Position numbers and translations under genes: made by a program
Source: Gigaspora margarita
Taxonomy: Eukaryota > Glomeromycota > Glomeromycetes > Diversisporales > Gigasporaceae
DNA length: 64,000 bases
Assembly (NCBI GenBank): GCA_009809945.1
Contig: WTPW01001120.1
Span: 94,130-158,129 of the forward strand
Direction: 5' to 3'
Notes under the pieces: model-generated
The model's input: the letters and a program-made list of their open reading frames with translations, nothing else
What the model was told of the DNA's origin: nothing
Databases searched by the model: none
In this document: piece after piece, positions 47,447-58,399 of the stretch
How positions within the stretch are numbered: position 1 is the stretch's first letter
Layout: the number at the start of each line of letters is the position of its first letter

Positions 47447-48807
47447 TATAAATATGTGCATATTTTTAACTTTATACATAGAATTAATTTTACAATTTGG
47501 CAATAATTCTATATATGTGAAATTGATATATATTAATAATTTCAGCAATATTAGTAATTTATAATTGCACATGCATAACTATGTAGAATTGATATAATTT
47601 TTACAATTTGAAAATGTAGAATCATAGAATGAATAATAAAGAATAATTTTAGTAATTATACAATTGGAAACTTGTAGAATTGTGGATTAGGAATTCTACA
47701 ATTCTATGTTTGCAGAGTTGGAGAATTGGAATTATTAAAAGCATAGTATATATAAACTCATATTTTCAATATACTATAATATCTAATATAATGTTATAAT
47801 TATGAATTAAATTGGGTTTTATGTAAAGAAAAAGTCAAATTTAATATCTTGGTTTCAAACAAAATTAAAAATTTTATACTAGGAATTAAATATATCAAAA
47901 AAAATTTGTATATAACATGAATTTTACGATTAGCAATTATAAAATTCTATGCTTGTAGAATTGTAGAACTGCTGATTCACAATTGTACAAGTTTAGAATA
48001 GTTGAATTATTAAAATTATTAATGATTATTAATCCCATAGAATTATGTCAATATACATTGTAGAATTGTAGAATTAACAATGATTAACAATTTCATAGAC
48101 ATATAAAATTTATTCTCCTGCATCTATAATAAAAATGCAAAATTTAGCTTTATTAATTTATAATTAATAGTTTATTGTAGCATAAAATTATTATCTCTGT
48201 TCTATAATAGTAAATTAAGAGGATTAGGTATAAGCAGCTTATAATTTTATAATTACAATTATTTGATGAGTTAGTAATTATCTTATTTTATTTTATTAGA
48301 ATAGAAAATTGGTTCTAATAAAACTATAAGTATTCAATACTTTTTAAATAGAATTATTTGGTTCCTATTGAGGGGTAGCTATTTTTATATTTATACAAGT
48401 GTTTTCAAAACTAAGCTTCAGAGATTAACATTTCTATTTTAATTTCAAAAGTATTTAGTTACAAATATTTAAGAACTTCATATTTTCTTATTTTGTTTAT
48501 TTATAGTAGGCATTTATCATTATTACTGTATTTATTGTCTTTTAAGATTGTTTTAGTGATTATACCATACTATCTTTACTTTCTTGCTATCATTTGTTAA
48601 TTTTTGCTTAGGAATGTATGTAAGCAGTGTAATAACTTCATGTATGACTTTTTGTAGTATAATCATCATAAGCTAAGTAACAGATAGTAATAAATATTAA
48701 TTCTCAGTTGAACAAATACAATTCCTAGAGTTTTACTCAGTTTGCATAATAAAAATGACTAAAATTCTTTATTAAAAACATTTAATACTAGAATTAGAGT
48801 TTTCCAT
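47447..48807. other. A+T-rich, no gene seen
   Basis: 47480-48120 contains many tagaattgtagaatt/aattctacaattc variants, a degenerate short repeat. After that the sequence is featureless. Confidence 0.45.
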
Positions 48808-48826
48808 AAATAAAAATAAAGAGTAT

Positions 48827-49762
48827 AGAAGGTGTGGTGATCTAGAAAAGTTGGTAAGTTGTCACCCCCAAGCAGCAGGTCTAAGATTCAAATCCTACTG
48901 CCGATGTTTTGAAAAATAGACCTGTGTTCTAGTAACTGTTTCTCATTGATCAGCTAGGTACATCACTTGTAGACCTTGGTACACCATCTCAAATAGAAGC
49001 CTTAGGGCACACAAATTCCAAGAAACCAAAGAAAAGGAAACCTGTTTGGCAAGCCCTGAGTTAAGGAGTAGTAAAGATCTTTAACAGTGCTACCAAAACT
49101 AGAATATTGAAAACCGGAGCAAGAAAATCTGATGACAAGACTCTCAAGAAGGGGTCCACCAACCTGGCTGCCAGATCTCACTGGAGCAAAAGGACCTATG
49201 TTTCAGCAGTAGGTACCAAGGAAAGAAAGTCATATTGACCTTTTTTAGCTAACTAGTTTGGAAGTTTGTAAATCTGGTATAAGGACTGGTAGGATAGTGA
49301 GGTGGGTGCTAGGATCAGAATGAACCTTGCAAGAGTGAAAGTAGCTAATGGTAGCAGTTTAGGCTAATCTCTAGACTGCAAGTAGTTCACCTCAGTAGAT
49401 ATATAAGTTACCAAAGTGTAGATAATACCTGTGTGGGACAGGGACTGCTCTACCAAGTGTTCCATAAGGATAAAATAGTTCTAAGAGGATTCTGTAAGCA
49501 TGCAGAACTAACTTTGACTAACTAATGTAACAGAGGATTGTACTAGTAATACAAGTAGAATTGGCAGGTGAAGCAGGGCCAGAGGGTTTAAATAGACAAT
49601 GCTGGTATGCAGGTTGCAGATATGGCAGCTCGTATAAAACCTTCAGGTGGCCACTTAAATAGACAACCAAAAGTTGCCAGGTGCTCAAAGAGGCATCCTT
49701 GATCTGTTTGCTTAAATAAAAACCTTTCCCCAAAGTGGAAACTTTGACATCAAAAAAATAAA
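48827..49762 (+). mobile_element. tRNA-headed retroposon (long SINE-like), plus strand
   Basis: The head resembles a tRNA gene: a box A-like tctagaaaagttggtaag (48841) and a box B-like agattcaaatcct (48882). A less A+T-rich body of about 850 bp follows, with no frame of significance, then an A-rich tail (aaaaaaataaaaa). Flanked by the direct repeat aaataaaaataaagagtat (48808-48826, 49763-49781), 19 bp, typical of target-primed insertion. At over 900 bp it is long for a SINE and may have captured extra sequence. Confidence 0.75.
48836..48904 (+). promoter_or_regulatory. tRNA-like internal Pol III promoter of the retroposon
   Basis: Box A-like tctagaaaagttggta and box B-like gattcaaatcc are about 35 bp apart, as in tRNA genes. 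No acceptor-stem pairing consistent with a working tRNA was seen, so this is a SINE head and not a tRNA gene. Confidence 0.6.
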
Positions 49763-49965
49763 AAATAAAAATAAAGAGTATGGTTTACATAAATATAAAT
49801 TGAAGTTTATCCACAAAATCTTGCATTTGGTTGGATACTACAGTTGGCTTTAATTTCCAAAGATGTAAATACAGATAATTTTGGAATCAAAAAAAAAACA
49901 TTTAAAGAGCTACCGTGTGACTAAAAAGTGTAAAAATTTTATATCTGATATGTTAATGATAGTTA

Positions 49966-50277
49966 CTGTATATTCTCAAAAATAAGCAACACCCTAAAAT
50001 AAACAACCCCCTGGTTTTTTTCAAAAATCTCAAAAAAACTGTTAGCTGTTGCTACATATTAAAGTATAAATTTTACTAAGTAACCCTTAAAAGTGCCATT
50101 AAGTAAACTTGTTCAGAGCATCATAATACATCTACTATAAAATTTGGTAGCATTTGGACAACTTTTATTAGTACATTTTTTAATTTTTCAAAAAATTCAA
50201 CAATTCAAAAATAAGCAACCCCATTTTTTTGTATAATTTTTTGCCCAAAAAGGTTGCTTACTTTCAGGAATATACAG
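49966..50277. mobile_element. TA-flanked MITE (Tc1/mariner-like), copy 2
   Basis: CTGTATATTCTCAAAAATAA … TTTCAGGAATATACAG with TA on both sides (49964-49965, 50278-50279). Shares the 'aaaataagcaac' subterminal motif in both arms and a central 'gctgttgctacatatt' with the inverted copy at 2220-2528. 312 bp. Confidence 0.75.
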
Positions 50278-50349
50278 TATCCTAGGGTTATTATTATAAG
50301 AATAATCTAATTGGTAGCTTATATAAATAAGGCTTATATAAAAAGATAA

Positions 50350-50640
50350 TATTATGTAATTGTATACAATGGAGATTATAAATATGCATGTGATAGAGAT
50401 TATTGATGTATATGCAAAAATTATAAAGATACATATAGGAGTAAATAGTAAATCTCAATGCTTTCTCACTTTACTTATTTTGTTACTTGTTCTCTTCAAT
50501 AACTGATCATAATCTGGCTTCTATCCTCTTGCCCTCTCATCCATTGCATCTAGCACTATTATAAAAATTGATGTTGCTAAAAAAAAAGAAAATTAGAATG
50601 TGCTACAATTTAGTATTGGCAATTCTCAATTACACTTCAT
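50350..50640 (+). repeat. Dispersed repeat, second copy
   Basis: Matches 34385-34930 in the same direction (agagatta…catgtgatagagatta; gagtaaatag; ataatctggcttc; ttataaaaattgatgttg; agaatgtgctacaatttagtattgg), but with only one unit of the internal tandem repeat. The shared 3' end with an A-rich run suggests a retroposed family. Confidence 0.6.
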
Positions 50641-51005
50641 CATGATCATGTAAATATATTCATGTATACATAAATTTGCTATGAGCACAATATGCAATAG
50701 TAGAAGAGAAAGTGATAGCACTACACCTATTATATATCTTTGAAATATCTAATAAAAAGAGTTTAATATGAAATCTGAATAAAAATAATATTTATTAGGA
50801 ACTTTTTCTATTTTTATAGGCATTTAATGAGCCTGAGCTATCTATATAAGGGCCCTTTCTATTTTTATTTTATGGACATTTTCTTGTAAACTGCACATTT
50901 ATATTTAGTTTTGTTTTGATAGTGAAATGCTATAGTATGTATTATATAATATATATACAATATGATTATGGTGATATATTTACTAACACTCATTTAACAG
51001 ATAAG
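50641..51005. other. A+T-rich, no gene seen
   Basis: Plain A+T-rich sequence with some atatat runs. No supported feature. Confidence 0.45.
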
Positions 51006-51023
51006 CTTATTTTACAGATAATT

Positions 51024-51545
51024 TTTTTTTTAACTTTAGCAACCATTAGTGCTAGCTTTATTAACTTCTTTTATAGTGCTGCCCAAAGGCCGCCATACAA
51101 ATTACATTAAAGACTTTGGCTAGACTATTACCCGGCTGTCTATTACTATAGATGCCCAAGCACAGCCACAGCACTGAACCTTATCCTCCCAACAAACTCT
51201 GCCATAGATTGACATGCCAGCTGATTATTGGTACAAACAGTCGCAGTTTGGATACGGGTGCCACAAGTTCTTGAAGTATCTTTTTAGACTTCGGCCTCTC
51301 AATACGTCTTGTGACTTTAGTTATTCCAAATCGGGCTCTAACACATTTCGTTTCACTGCCACAGATTTGATAATGGCAACTGCTCAATTAAGTCCATCCG
51401 TAGACATCCTGGGTCCCTGTTTTCCCACAGTGTTTCAGTTCCCTAACCGGCTGGTTTTTTTCCATTACGCCTCTAGGGGGAATTGAACTGGCAACCTTCA
51501 ATTTGCATCCTGAGAGCATAACCACTATGCTATCGATCCTCAGGA
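51024..51545 (-). mobile_element. tRNA-derived SINE, minus strand
   Basis: Read on the minus strand it begins cctgaggatcgatagcat, with a box A-like tagcatagtgg and, 35 bp on, a box B-like agttcaattcc. It continues through about 400 bp of G+C-richer body and ends in an A10 tail next to the target duplication. The flanks are an exact 18-bp direct repeat cttattttacagataatt (51006-51023, 51546-51563). This combination is diagnostic of LINE-dependent retroposition. The partner LINE is unknown; its tail differs from that of the 16680-23815 LINE. Confidence 0.9.
51485..51543 (-). promoter_or_regulatory. tRNA-like head (Pol III boxes) of the SINE
   Basis: The segment resembles the D-arm to T-arm portion of a tRNA with a short variable loop. 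The box B-like element is at 51485-51495 (minus strand). It lacks a usable acceptor stem, so it is not a functional tRNA gene. Confidence 0.65.
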
Positions 51546-51707
51546 CTTATTTTACAGATAATTAATTTACACCAATAGCTTATTTCACTAGTAATTTTTT
51601 ATTAAAATTACACTTTAATACTAAACCTAATCCTAATGACAATGGCCAGAATTTACTTTGTAAAATAAGCTGTTGAAAAAAGATACTGTTTTAAGGTGAA
51701 CTAGTAT

Positions 51708-51840
51708 TATTTATTTCATGGGAGGAAATTATAGCAGAGGTTACCAATGATTATATCACGTGGATGGCCCTTCGGGCCATCCCACGTGCTATGATCATCG
51801 GTAACCTCTGCTATAATTTCTACTCCCTATGAAATAAATA
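51708..51840. repeat. 133-bp near-perfect hairpin upstream of recombinase relic
   Basis: tatttatttcatgggag … ctccctatgaaataaata. The arms of about 60 bp pair throughout (aattatagcagaggttacc / ggtaacctctgctataatt; cacgtgg / cccacgtg), with centre ggcccttcgggcc. It resembles a minimal MITE. It lies about 260 bp upstream of the recombinase start. Confidence 0.88.
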
Positions 51841-52060
51841 GGTATTCCCCAGGAGCGTGTCACTAGATGTTAATCTAACTACACGTCATCATGATTTAAT
51901 ATGTGATTAACTATTTATAATGCTCATATTTTAACAAATTCTTTTACTAAAACTTACTTTCACTAGAACTTTTTTCACCAAAACCTATTTTATTAAAACT
52001 TCCTTTAATAAATTCTAACTATCGCTTAATTTCTTTTTCAATGAAACTTTTTTTTAATAA

Positions 52061-53403
52061 ATGAATAAAAGACAAAAACTGATATACGATTTGCCTCAAT
52101 GACTAAAGAAGCAATTTCTAAATTCCAACAAGCATCAAGAAATGTGAATACGGACAAGTCTAAGAATGTTTGGATATCACTATCCATGAAATTTTATGAG
52201 TTACGTAACTATTCGAATGGAATTATTGAACTAGATAATAAGACATTATCAGATCAGTTAGAACAATTTATAGTTGAAGTAAGAAAATCTAACAGCCAAG
52301 ATTATAAAGCACTATCACTTTATACTGGATTTTGTGCCATAGCACGAGGAATATCTGAAATATTTGAAGAAACACGAGTTATAAACTTGTTTGATAAACA
52401 TCAATTTAAAAGTTTACATAGAACACTGGATGGTCGTATGAAGTCACTTGTTAACGATGGTGATAAAAATTGTAAACAATCTAGTCCACTAGAAATTGAT
52501 GAAATTAAGTTTGTACTTAACTCACCTGCCGTGGCTGTTGATAATCCAAAAGGTCTTATGCGAAGAGTTTGGATTTGGTTAACTTTATTATGCTGTTTAA
52601 GAGGTGGAGACGCAAAAAGACTAAAATCTTGGCTTAAAGAACTAGATGATGGTGGTATGCAGCTTGAATTACCTAAAGAAAAGAATCACGCAGGAGGAAT
52701 TAAAGATCCATATGCTGAATCTGGGAATAGTTTAATACCACCTGATGTTCCAGGAAATATTTATACGCCTATTGCAGATATTCAAAAATATTTATCAAAA
52801 CGTCCAAATAATGTCGATGACGATTATTTTTTCGTTGCTATAAATACTCCTAAGAAAGTATATCATGGTGATTGGTATTTGACATCAAAATTAGGAAAAG
52901 GATCACAGACACTATGATGCACAATATTTGCAAAGATGCTAAATTGGATTTTAAAGGCCGTTGTATTACTAACCACTCTATGCGATCTACGGGCATTCAT
53001 AATCTTGTAGAATTAGGTGTTACATTAGATGAACAAATGATCTTTTCTCGGCACAAAACTATTGCAGGAGTTTCAGCTTATCAACATCAATCATTAAAAT
53101 GAAAACGAAATAATGTTTCTCTTTTAATTCCGGTTGAAGAAGCAGGTAAAACGGTATTATTATATATAGTGGTGATTTATAATTTATTTCTACGATTTTT
53201 TATTTTTTTTAGAACCCAATTCTCATATAGCATTAAAGGATTCAACTGCCAATTANATTAATAACGGGTTTTCTAAAGCATCCGATATACTTTCTAGTAA
53301 ATTTAGTGAAGCTAAAATCGATGATGAACTCGAAACTATTGATAACAAGTTCAAAGCTAAAGATAATAAATCTAAAGCTGAATCTGACCGACGTGAAGTA
53401 TAA
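52061..53403 (+). pseudogene. Crypton/ZMYM-type tyrosine recombinase, broken
   Basis: Main frame 52099-52917 (272 residues), then a 1-base frameshift between about 52872 and 52910, a second frame to the TGA at 53100, an apparent read-on to 53145, an intron (53146-53212) and a last exon to the TAA at 53403. The N-terminal part (ISKFQQASRNVNT…W) matches the core-binding region of glomeromycete Crypton/ZMYM-like proteins. Catalytic residues are present: Arg168 in LRGGDAKRL, His and Arg in NHSMRSTG, His in SRHKT, Tyr in VSAYQH. Such enzymes cut and rejoin DNA through the Tyr. The frameshift and TGA make this copy inactive unless they are assembly errors; there is an N at 53256 in exon 2. The C-terminus is Lys/Glu/Asp-rich. 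A 13-codon frame (52061-52102) overlaps the ATG. Confidence 0.8.
53146..53212 (+). other. Probable intron of the recombinase relic
   Basis: 67 bp, gtaaaacgg at the 5' side and a long pyrimidine tract ending tttttttttag at the 3' side. Joining across it continues the frame (…VEEA | EPNSHIALKDST…) for 64 codons to a stop. Length and borders are typical of this fungal group. Confidence 0.65.
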
Positions 53404-54894
53404 GAAAGCGAAGATTCCTAATATTACGATTGAAAATTGCAATAATATAAGCATTAATATTAGTTTAATGCCGTAACTTAAAATACTGTATAATTAATGC
53501 TTAATAGTTTATGTAATTGACAATGTAATTGAAATTAAATAAATTCATGATCATTGCTTTGTCTTTGACAATTTAATTAATTACGCGATTTAAAATTTTG
53601 TTCAGTTTTACAATTTTAAGTTTCATAAGGTTTTTTATCTAATTGCAGAAAATTATAAAATTCCCGGTCATTAATGTGAAGCCGGGAATCTTCCATAGGA
53701 AGATTCCCGGCCACAATATGATCATTGTAAATAAAGTTTATCACGTGCAAAAAATTATGATGAAGGTAGTCTTGAGTGACACTTAGTGCGACAGGGGATT
53801 AGTGTATAAATTAATTGTCTACAGAATAGGCTTATTGGTAAAATGAGTATTACTAAAATGTGATGTATTTGAAAAAGTTTCTATAAAAAAATTTTGTCCA
53901 AATTTTGTTGGCAATGTTCCAAAGATTTTCTGTTTTTGTTCAAAAAAATGGGTCATATGTACTGATTTTATATAATGTTTATGTCTAATATTGTCAACCC
54001 AAAAATTTCGTTTTTTATATCACAATATAAAAATTGTACAATATCATACTTGCATTTAGAAAATCAACTCTATTTCTATGATTTTTTCAGACAATGTCTA
54101 CAATAACTAAACAAAATTTTTTATAAAAAGTTAATCAAAACTGATACAAAATTACTAAAAAGTGCAATGAATAATTGCAAAGAAGCACATTGAAGGATTT
54201 GGAAAAAGTCAATGCAAGTTTGGAAAAAATGCATTGATAAATTGAGATAATACTATAAAGATTGAGAAGGGTATTTATATTAACCTTTATATATACCATC
54301 AAAGTCCCTATATATTTATATTGCAATGTGGCAACTGCTCTAAATTACAAAATATGGGTAATAAAAAAATCAACCAATGCTACTAACCTAAACTATAATG
54401 TTGCTAGACTACAATTGAGGCATTGTGAGATTTGGTCGAAGTAATTAGAGCATTAGATTAGAGCTATATATTATATCATAATGTTCTAATTCAGAATCAT
54501 GAGATTAAACTATTAATTCTCTATATGAATTTGATTTATTGAGGAAAATAGTAGAGCAAAACCTTTAACATGAGCTCTAACTGTGTTCTGAACACTATCT
54601 GAGTTATTCTTTATTAAAACAAAAAGTTATTGCTTTTAAAACCTTTGAATTATTAATAAGTATATAATAATTATACTTGCTATGTTAATTTTAATGTTTA
54701 TCTGCTATGTTATATTGACTGTACTCACTTTATTTATTATGTTGATTACAGATTAGCAGCTTTTATATCTGGTAAATTTTACTAGACATCAGATATATCA
54801 ATTTGTTTAGTGTCTATTGGATTTATTGATATATATAGTGCAAAAATTATCAGTACATTACTGTTCTAATTATTTAGTTTGCTTGACTCTGAAT
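53404..54894. other. A+T-rich flank; perfect hairpin at 53681-53711
   Basis: No gene is supported. At 53681-53711 a perfect 14-bp stem (gccgggaatcttcc, loop ata, then its complement) stands out as the only G+C-rich site. It could be a terminator-like or element-end hairpin, but nothing shows which. Confidence 0.5.
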
Positions 54895-55054
54895 TAGGGA
54901 TTGGAACCGCCTAAAATTTTTCTTAATCGTTTAATCGTTTAACCGTTTAACTGTTTAATTTGGCCGGCATTAAAATAATTGCGGCTCATGACCAACATAA
55001 TCTTGCCCGGAACTATAGAGCAATTTTTAAATGGTTAAATGGTTCCAATCCCTA
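54895..55054. mobile_element. Small hAT-type MITE, GTTTAA-rich
   Basis: TAGGGATTGGAACCG and the inverse GGTTCCAATCCCTA, with the exact 8-bp duplication ctctgaat (54887-54894, 55055-55062), a match to nTnnnnAn. Only 160 bp, with subterminal cgtttaa repeats. The shortest hAT-type element here. Confidence 0.9.
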
Positions 55055-55062
55055 CTCTGAAT

Positions 55063-56859
55063 AGAGGTTTCTTATTTCTAAAAAAATTATGCACAATTTC
55101 AGAAACTTAAATTTTATCAGACAACCATTTTTCCGATTGCCAAATTGATTATATTGACTATGTTAACTATGTTCAATATATAACAAACATGTTACATTAA
55201 CTAGTTTTACTAAATCCAAAATGTATCTAATCTACCATGTGCGAAAAATTTATTCCTATTAAAATTTCGAGTTTGATTTTATCAATAGTCTCAACCTGGC
55301 ATTTTTAAAATAAGATACTTTTGACATCAAAAGAAAAAAGCAGAGATAGCATAAAAATATGAAATAACTAAAAATTTGTTATATAAATATAGTGTAAGAT
55401 ACAAATATTAGAATAGAATTGTAGAAGCTAAAATAATCGGCTATGATATTAGATAGAAGCAAATCAATCTACAGTTACACATATAATCTAAATATTATTG
55501 TTATATTTGAATTTGTTTATTATATTAGAAATTTAACTTATATACTTACATGTAAGTTACATGTTTATAACTTATCTTACATTGAAAATTAAAAATTTCT
55601 ATAAATTTAAAACCCTATTCACTGCTTGTCTAAACCAGTCTTCCTTATGAAATGTGAAAAAGACAAATATGCAGTTAATGTTTTACTTAACAATTGAAGG
55701 ATATAATTTCTGAATTAATAGTTATTATATAAATCTATAACTCTTTGGGTGATTGTGAAGCAGTACAAAACTTATCTAAGTTGTATTATTTATAATAGAG
55801 TTATTAATACTACTAAGTCCTTTTGTGGCCTTTACTATATAACTTAGAGGAATTATTTAAATTTTAGCTTAAATTAAGTTTAATTTAGACTAAAATTGAA
55901 ATAACCTCTGCAAATTTATATAGTATTTATAATAGAATTTAATTATTAGTTGCAATTGCCTTAAGTCTAATTATTTCTGAAATCAATATACTTACTATAT
56001 TCCAAATATTTCATATACTATATAAATGCATAATATATTGTATATACTATAATATGTAATTCAGTAATTATAATAACAATCATAGTTTGTAAGTAAATAA
56101 TTTTCCTGTTTCTGGTTTTGATGCAACTGCATTGTGTAGCTATTTTATTTTATAATAAGAAGTTATTTATATATTGCACAGTGTGCTAATCTTATTTATC
56201 ACTCAACCAATCAAATTTCAGAATCAGGTGTAATATAAAAAATACAAAAAACTTAAAACAAAATTTTGTATTGAAAACAATTCTTCATATTCTAACAAAA
56301 AAAATTTATTGCAAAATTTTGATATAAACTATGCCTCACTCTAACCCAAAACAAACTTACCCTAATACTAATTAAAATAAAGTAAACTGTTTTATTTTTT
56401 ATTGTTTTGATCTTATATTGCACCTATTCTTATTAAGTATGATATATAATTGTATTGCATAGTGCAATACATACATGTTTTCTTATTATAAAAATAAAAA
56501 AATCTATTTTAACAGAATTTTAGCTTAGACTAAAAGCAACAAATTTGTAAGACAGTTTTTTGAAAGTTATTTGTTTTTAAATTATAAACATTTTTAGATT
56601 TTATATAAATAAAGTAGATATCTTTAGCTGTCCTGTACGGTATTAGTATTTATTTTCTTTTTTGAAATTTTCAAATTTTTACAATAGTTAGCTTTTGCCA
56701 CATTAGCCAGCCAATCATATTACATTAGCTGACTTTAGCTGGCTAAGCCAACTTAGCTGTGGCTGCCTTAGCTCGTTTAAATCACTAGTTGCAATACTTT
56801 AATTCAAAACTAAAAAAAAAAATCATTAAAAACAACTTGCCTGTTTTCTATTGACTTCA
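55063..56859. other. A+T-rich DNA with a lone hAT-like end near 56783
   Basis: Mostly A+T-rich without genes. At about 56690-56783 the sequence gccagccaatc … ggctaagccaacttagctg … cgtttaaatcacta resembles the right end of the element at 35104-35644. A gttgcaat follows it and also occurs at 55949, but the sequence inside that site does not match the end, so I do not bound an element. Confidence 0.4.
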
Positions 56860-57000
56860 CCACATATATTCTTTTGCATTTTTGTACTTTAAAGTTATTA
56901 ACAAAAAAAAAACAGGAAAATAAATTTCAACATTAATAAGTATTATTTACTAGTATTCTAAATTCAGAAATTACACATGTTATAAAGTATTATAGTAAAA

Positions 57001-57817
57001 TTCCCGAAAGCTAGTTCCCAGCCAGCTAATTTTCCCAACACTATATCCCAACAGAATGTTTCATCTACAGCACTTCTTGTTGACAGAATATTTCCTCAAC
57101 ATACCATGCTTTCTACAGCTTCCTTTACTGACATTTCATATTTTCAACAAGAAATTTCTCTGACATGACATATTTCTAATTTGACTTTTCTCTGACACTA
57201 AGTTTTATTAAATGCACTTTTTCTGACAACCCATTTTACCAACAGTTTTTTGTTCACTTTTTATTCGCATGAATTCAATATGACAAGATAAGCTATTTAT
57301 TTAATTTCTCATTTGCATTATAGTCTATAGTATAATAATAAGTTTCACGGCTAAAGCTGGAAATGACTATAGCTGGAAATTAGGGGCCTTGATTTAAAAA
57401 TATAAACCCTACCAAAATCCACTTATACTCTCTTATTATTAAAACTAACCCTAAAAAAACCCCTAACGAAAGGCCCTAAAATTTTTGAAAATTTCATATT
57501 TAAATAATAAAAATTTCTGCTTCAGCCATTTCCAGCTTCAGCCACGACAATAAGTACTAACTTAATCATTTAATTTTTTTTTGTATTGAATCTAATGATT
57601 ATTTTTAAACGAAATTTCTAATCGGGGAAAGATCTTGTCGGAAAATATTCTTTATGAAATACATCATGTTAGTAAAATGTCTTTTCGAAAATATGTCTTG
57701 TCAAGGAAAGGGGATGTCAAAGACATGTCATGTTAGAGATATGTCTTGTCAAGAAACTATACTGTAGATGAAACATTCTGTCGGGAATATAGTGTCGGGG
57801 AACTAACTTTCGGGGAA
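57001..57817. mobile_element. Foldback element with a nested insert
   Basis: The left end ttcccgaaagctagttccc … cagaatgtttcatctacag and the right end ctgtagatgaaacattctgt … cggggaa are inverted arms of about 70 bp, with further degenerate tgacaagaaa/atgtc(t)tgtc repeats inside. It is absent from the equivalent place in duplication copy A. The centre is interrupted by 57344-57548. Confidence 0.75.
57344..57548. mobile_element. Nested MITE, GCTGAAGCTGGAAATGGC ends
   Basis: The left ttcacggctaaagctggaaa and right ggaaatggc-type ends (tttccagcttcagccacgac) are inverted, flanked by aataagt (57337-57343, 57549-57555), a 7-bp direct repeat. The interior has ccctaaaa/aggggcc arms. Confidence 0.65.
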
Positions 57818-58399
57818 TCAAGCAACAATGGTTATGAAGTTATATGAAATACAGCTTTTATAGAAATATTAAAGTTTTAAAAAAATATGACTTTATTAGT
57901 TTAGAATAAGTTAACAAAATGCATATTGTTTTTCTAAGATACTTTATTAGATTCTGATTCCTTATTTTAAGAAATAAATTTAATAAAACCTATATTTACA
58001 TGTTAATACAGTAATAATTTAACTGAATATTGTTAAATATTTATTAAAGATTTATTTTCTATAAATGAATGCTTCAAACAGCTCACGCTCATTAGTGCAA
58101 TTTATTGAAGTGATCCTTATAACGATTTTCTGCAAATTCGTACTGTAATTTTGGAAATGTTGATGATTATAGCTACACTTTTTCGACTTACATGATAACT
58201 ACAGTCAATTTTTTAAGTATCAAAGTATTCGATAAATTCATCGAAGAAAATGGTTAAAAATCTCTAAAACAAAAGAGATTGTTTGGATTTAGAATCGAGT
58301 ATCGATAGAGTATCCTTTAATGAATAAATAAAATGCTATGACATTCACATCTACAAAGTGGGGGCGAATGTCGCCCATTTATATAATAAAATGTTTATT

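Noticed and set aside
48836..48904. Free-standing tRNA gene
   Set aside because: Has box A/B-like motifs but no acceptor-stem pairing, and is the head of an A-tailed retroposon with a 19-bp target duplication.
51485..51543. tRNA gene on the minus strand
   Set aside because: It is the head of a SINE, without a complete cloverleaf.
55949..56791. hAT element bounded by gttgcaat at 55949 and 56784
   Set aside because: The right end fits the 35104-35644 family, but the sequence after the left gttgcaat does not form the matching inverted end.
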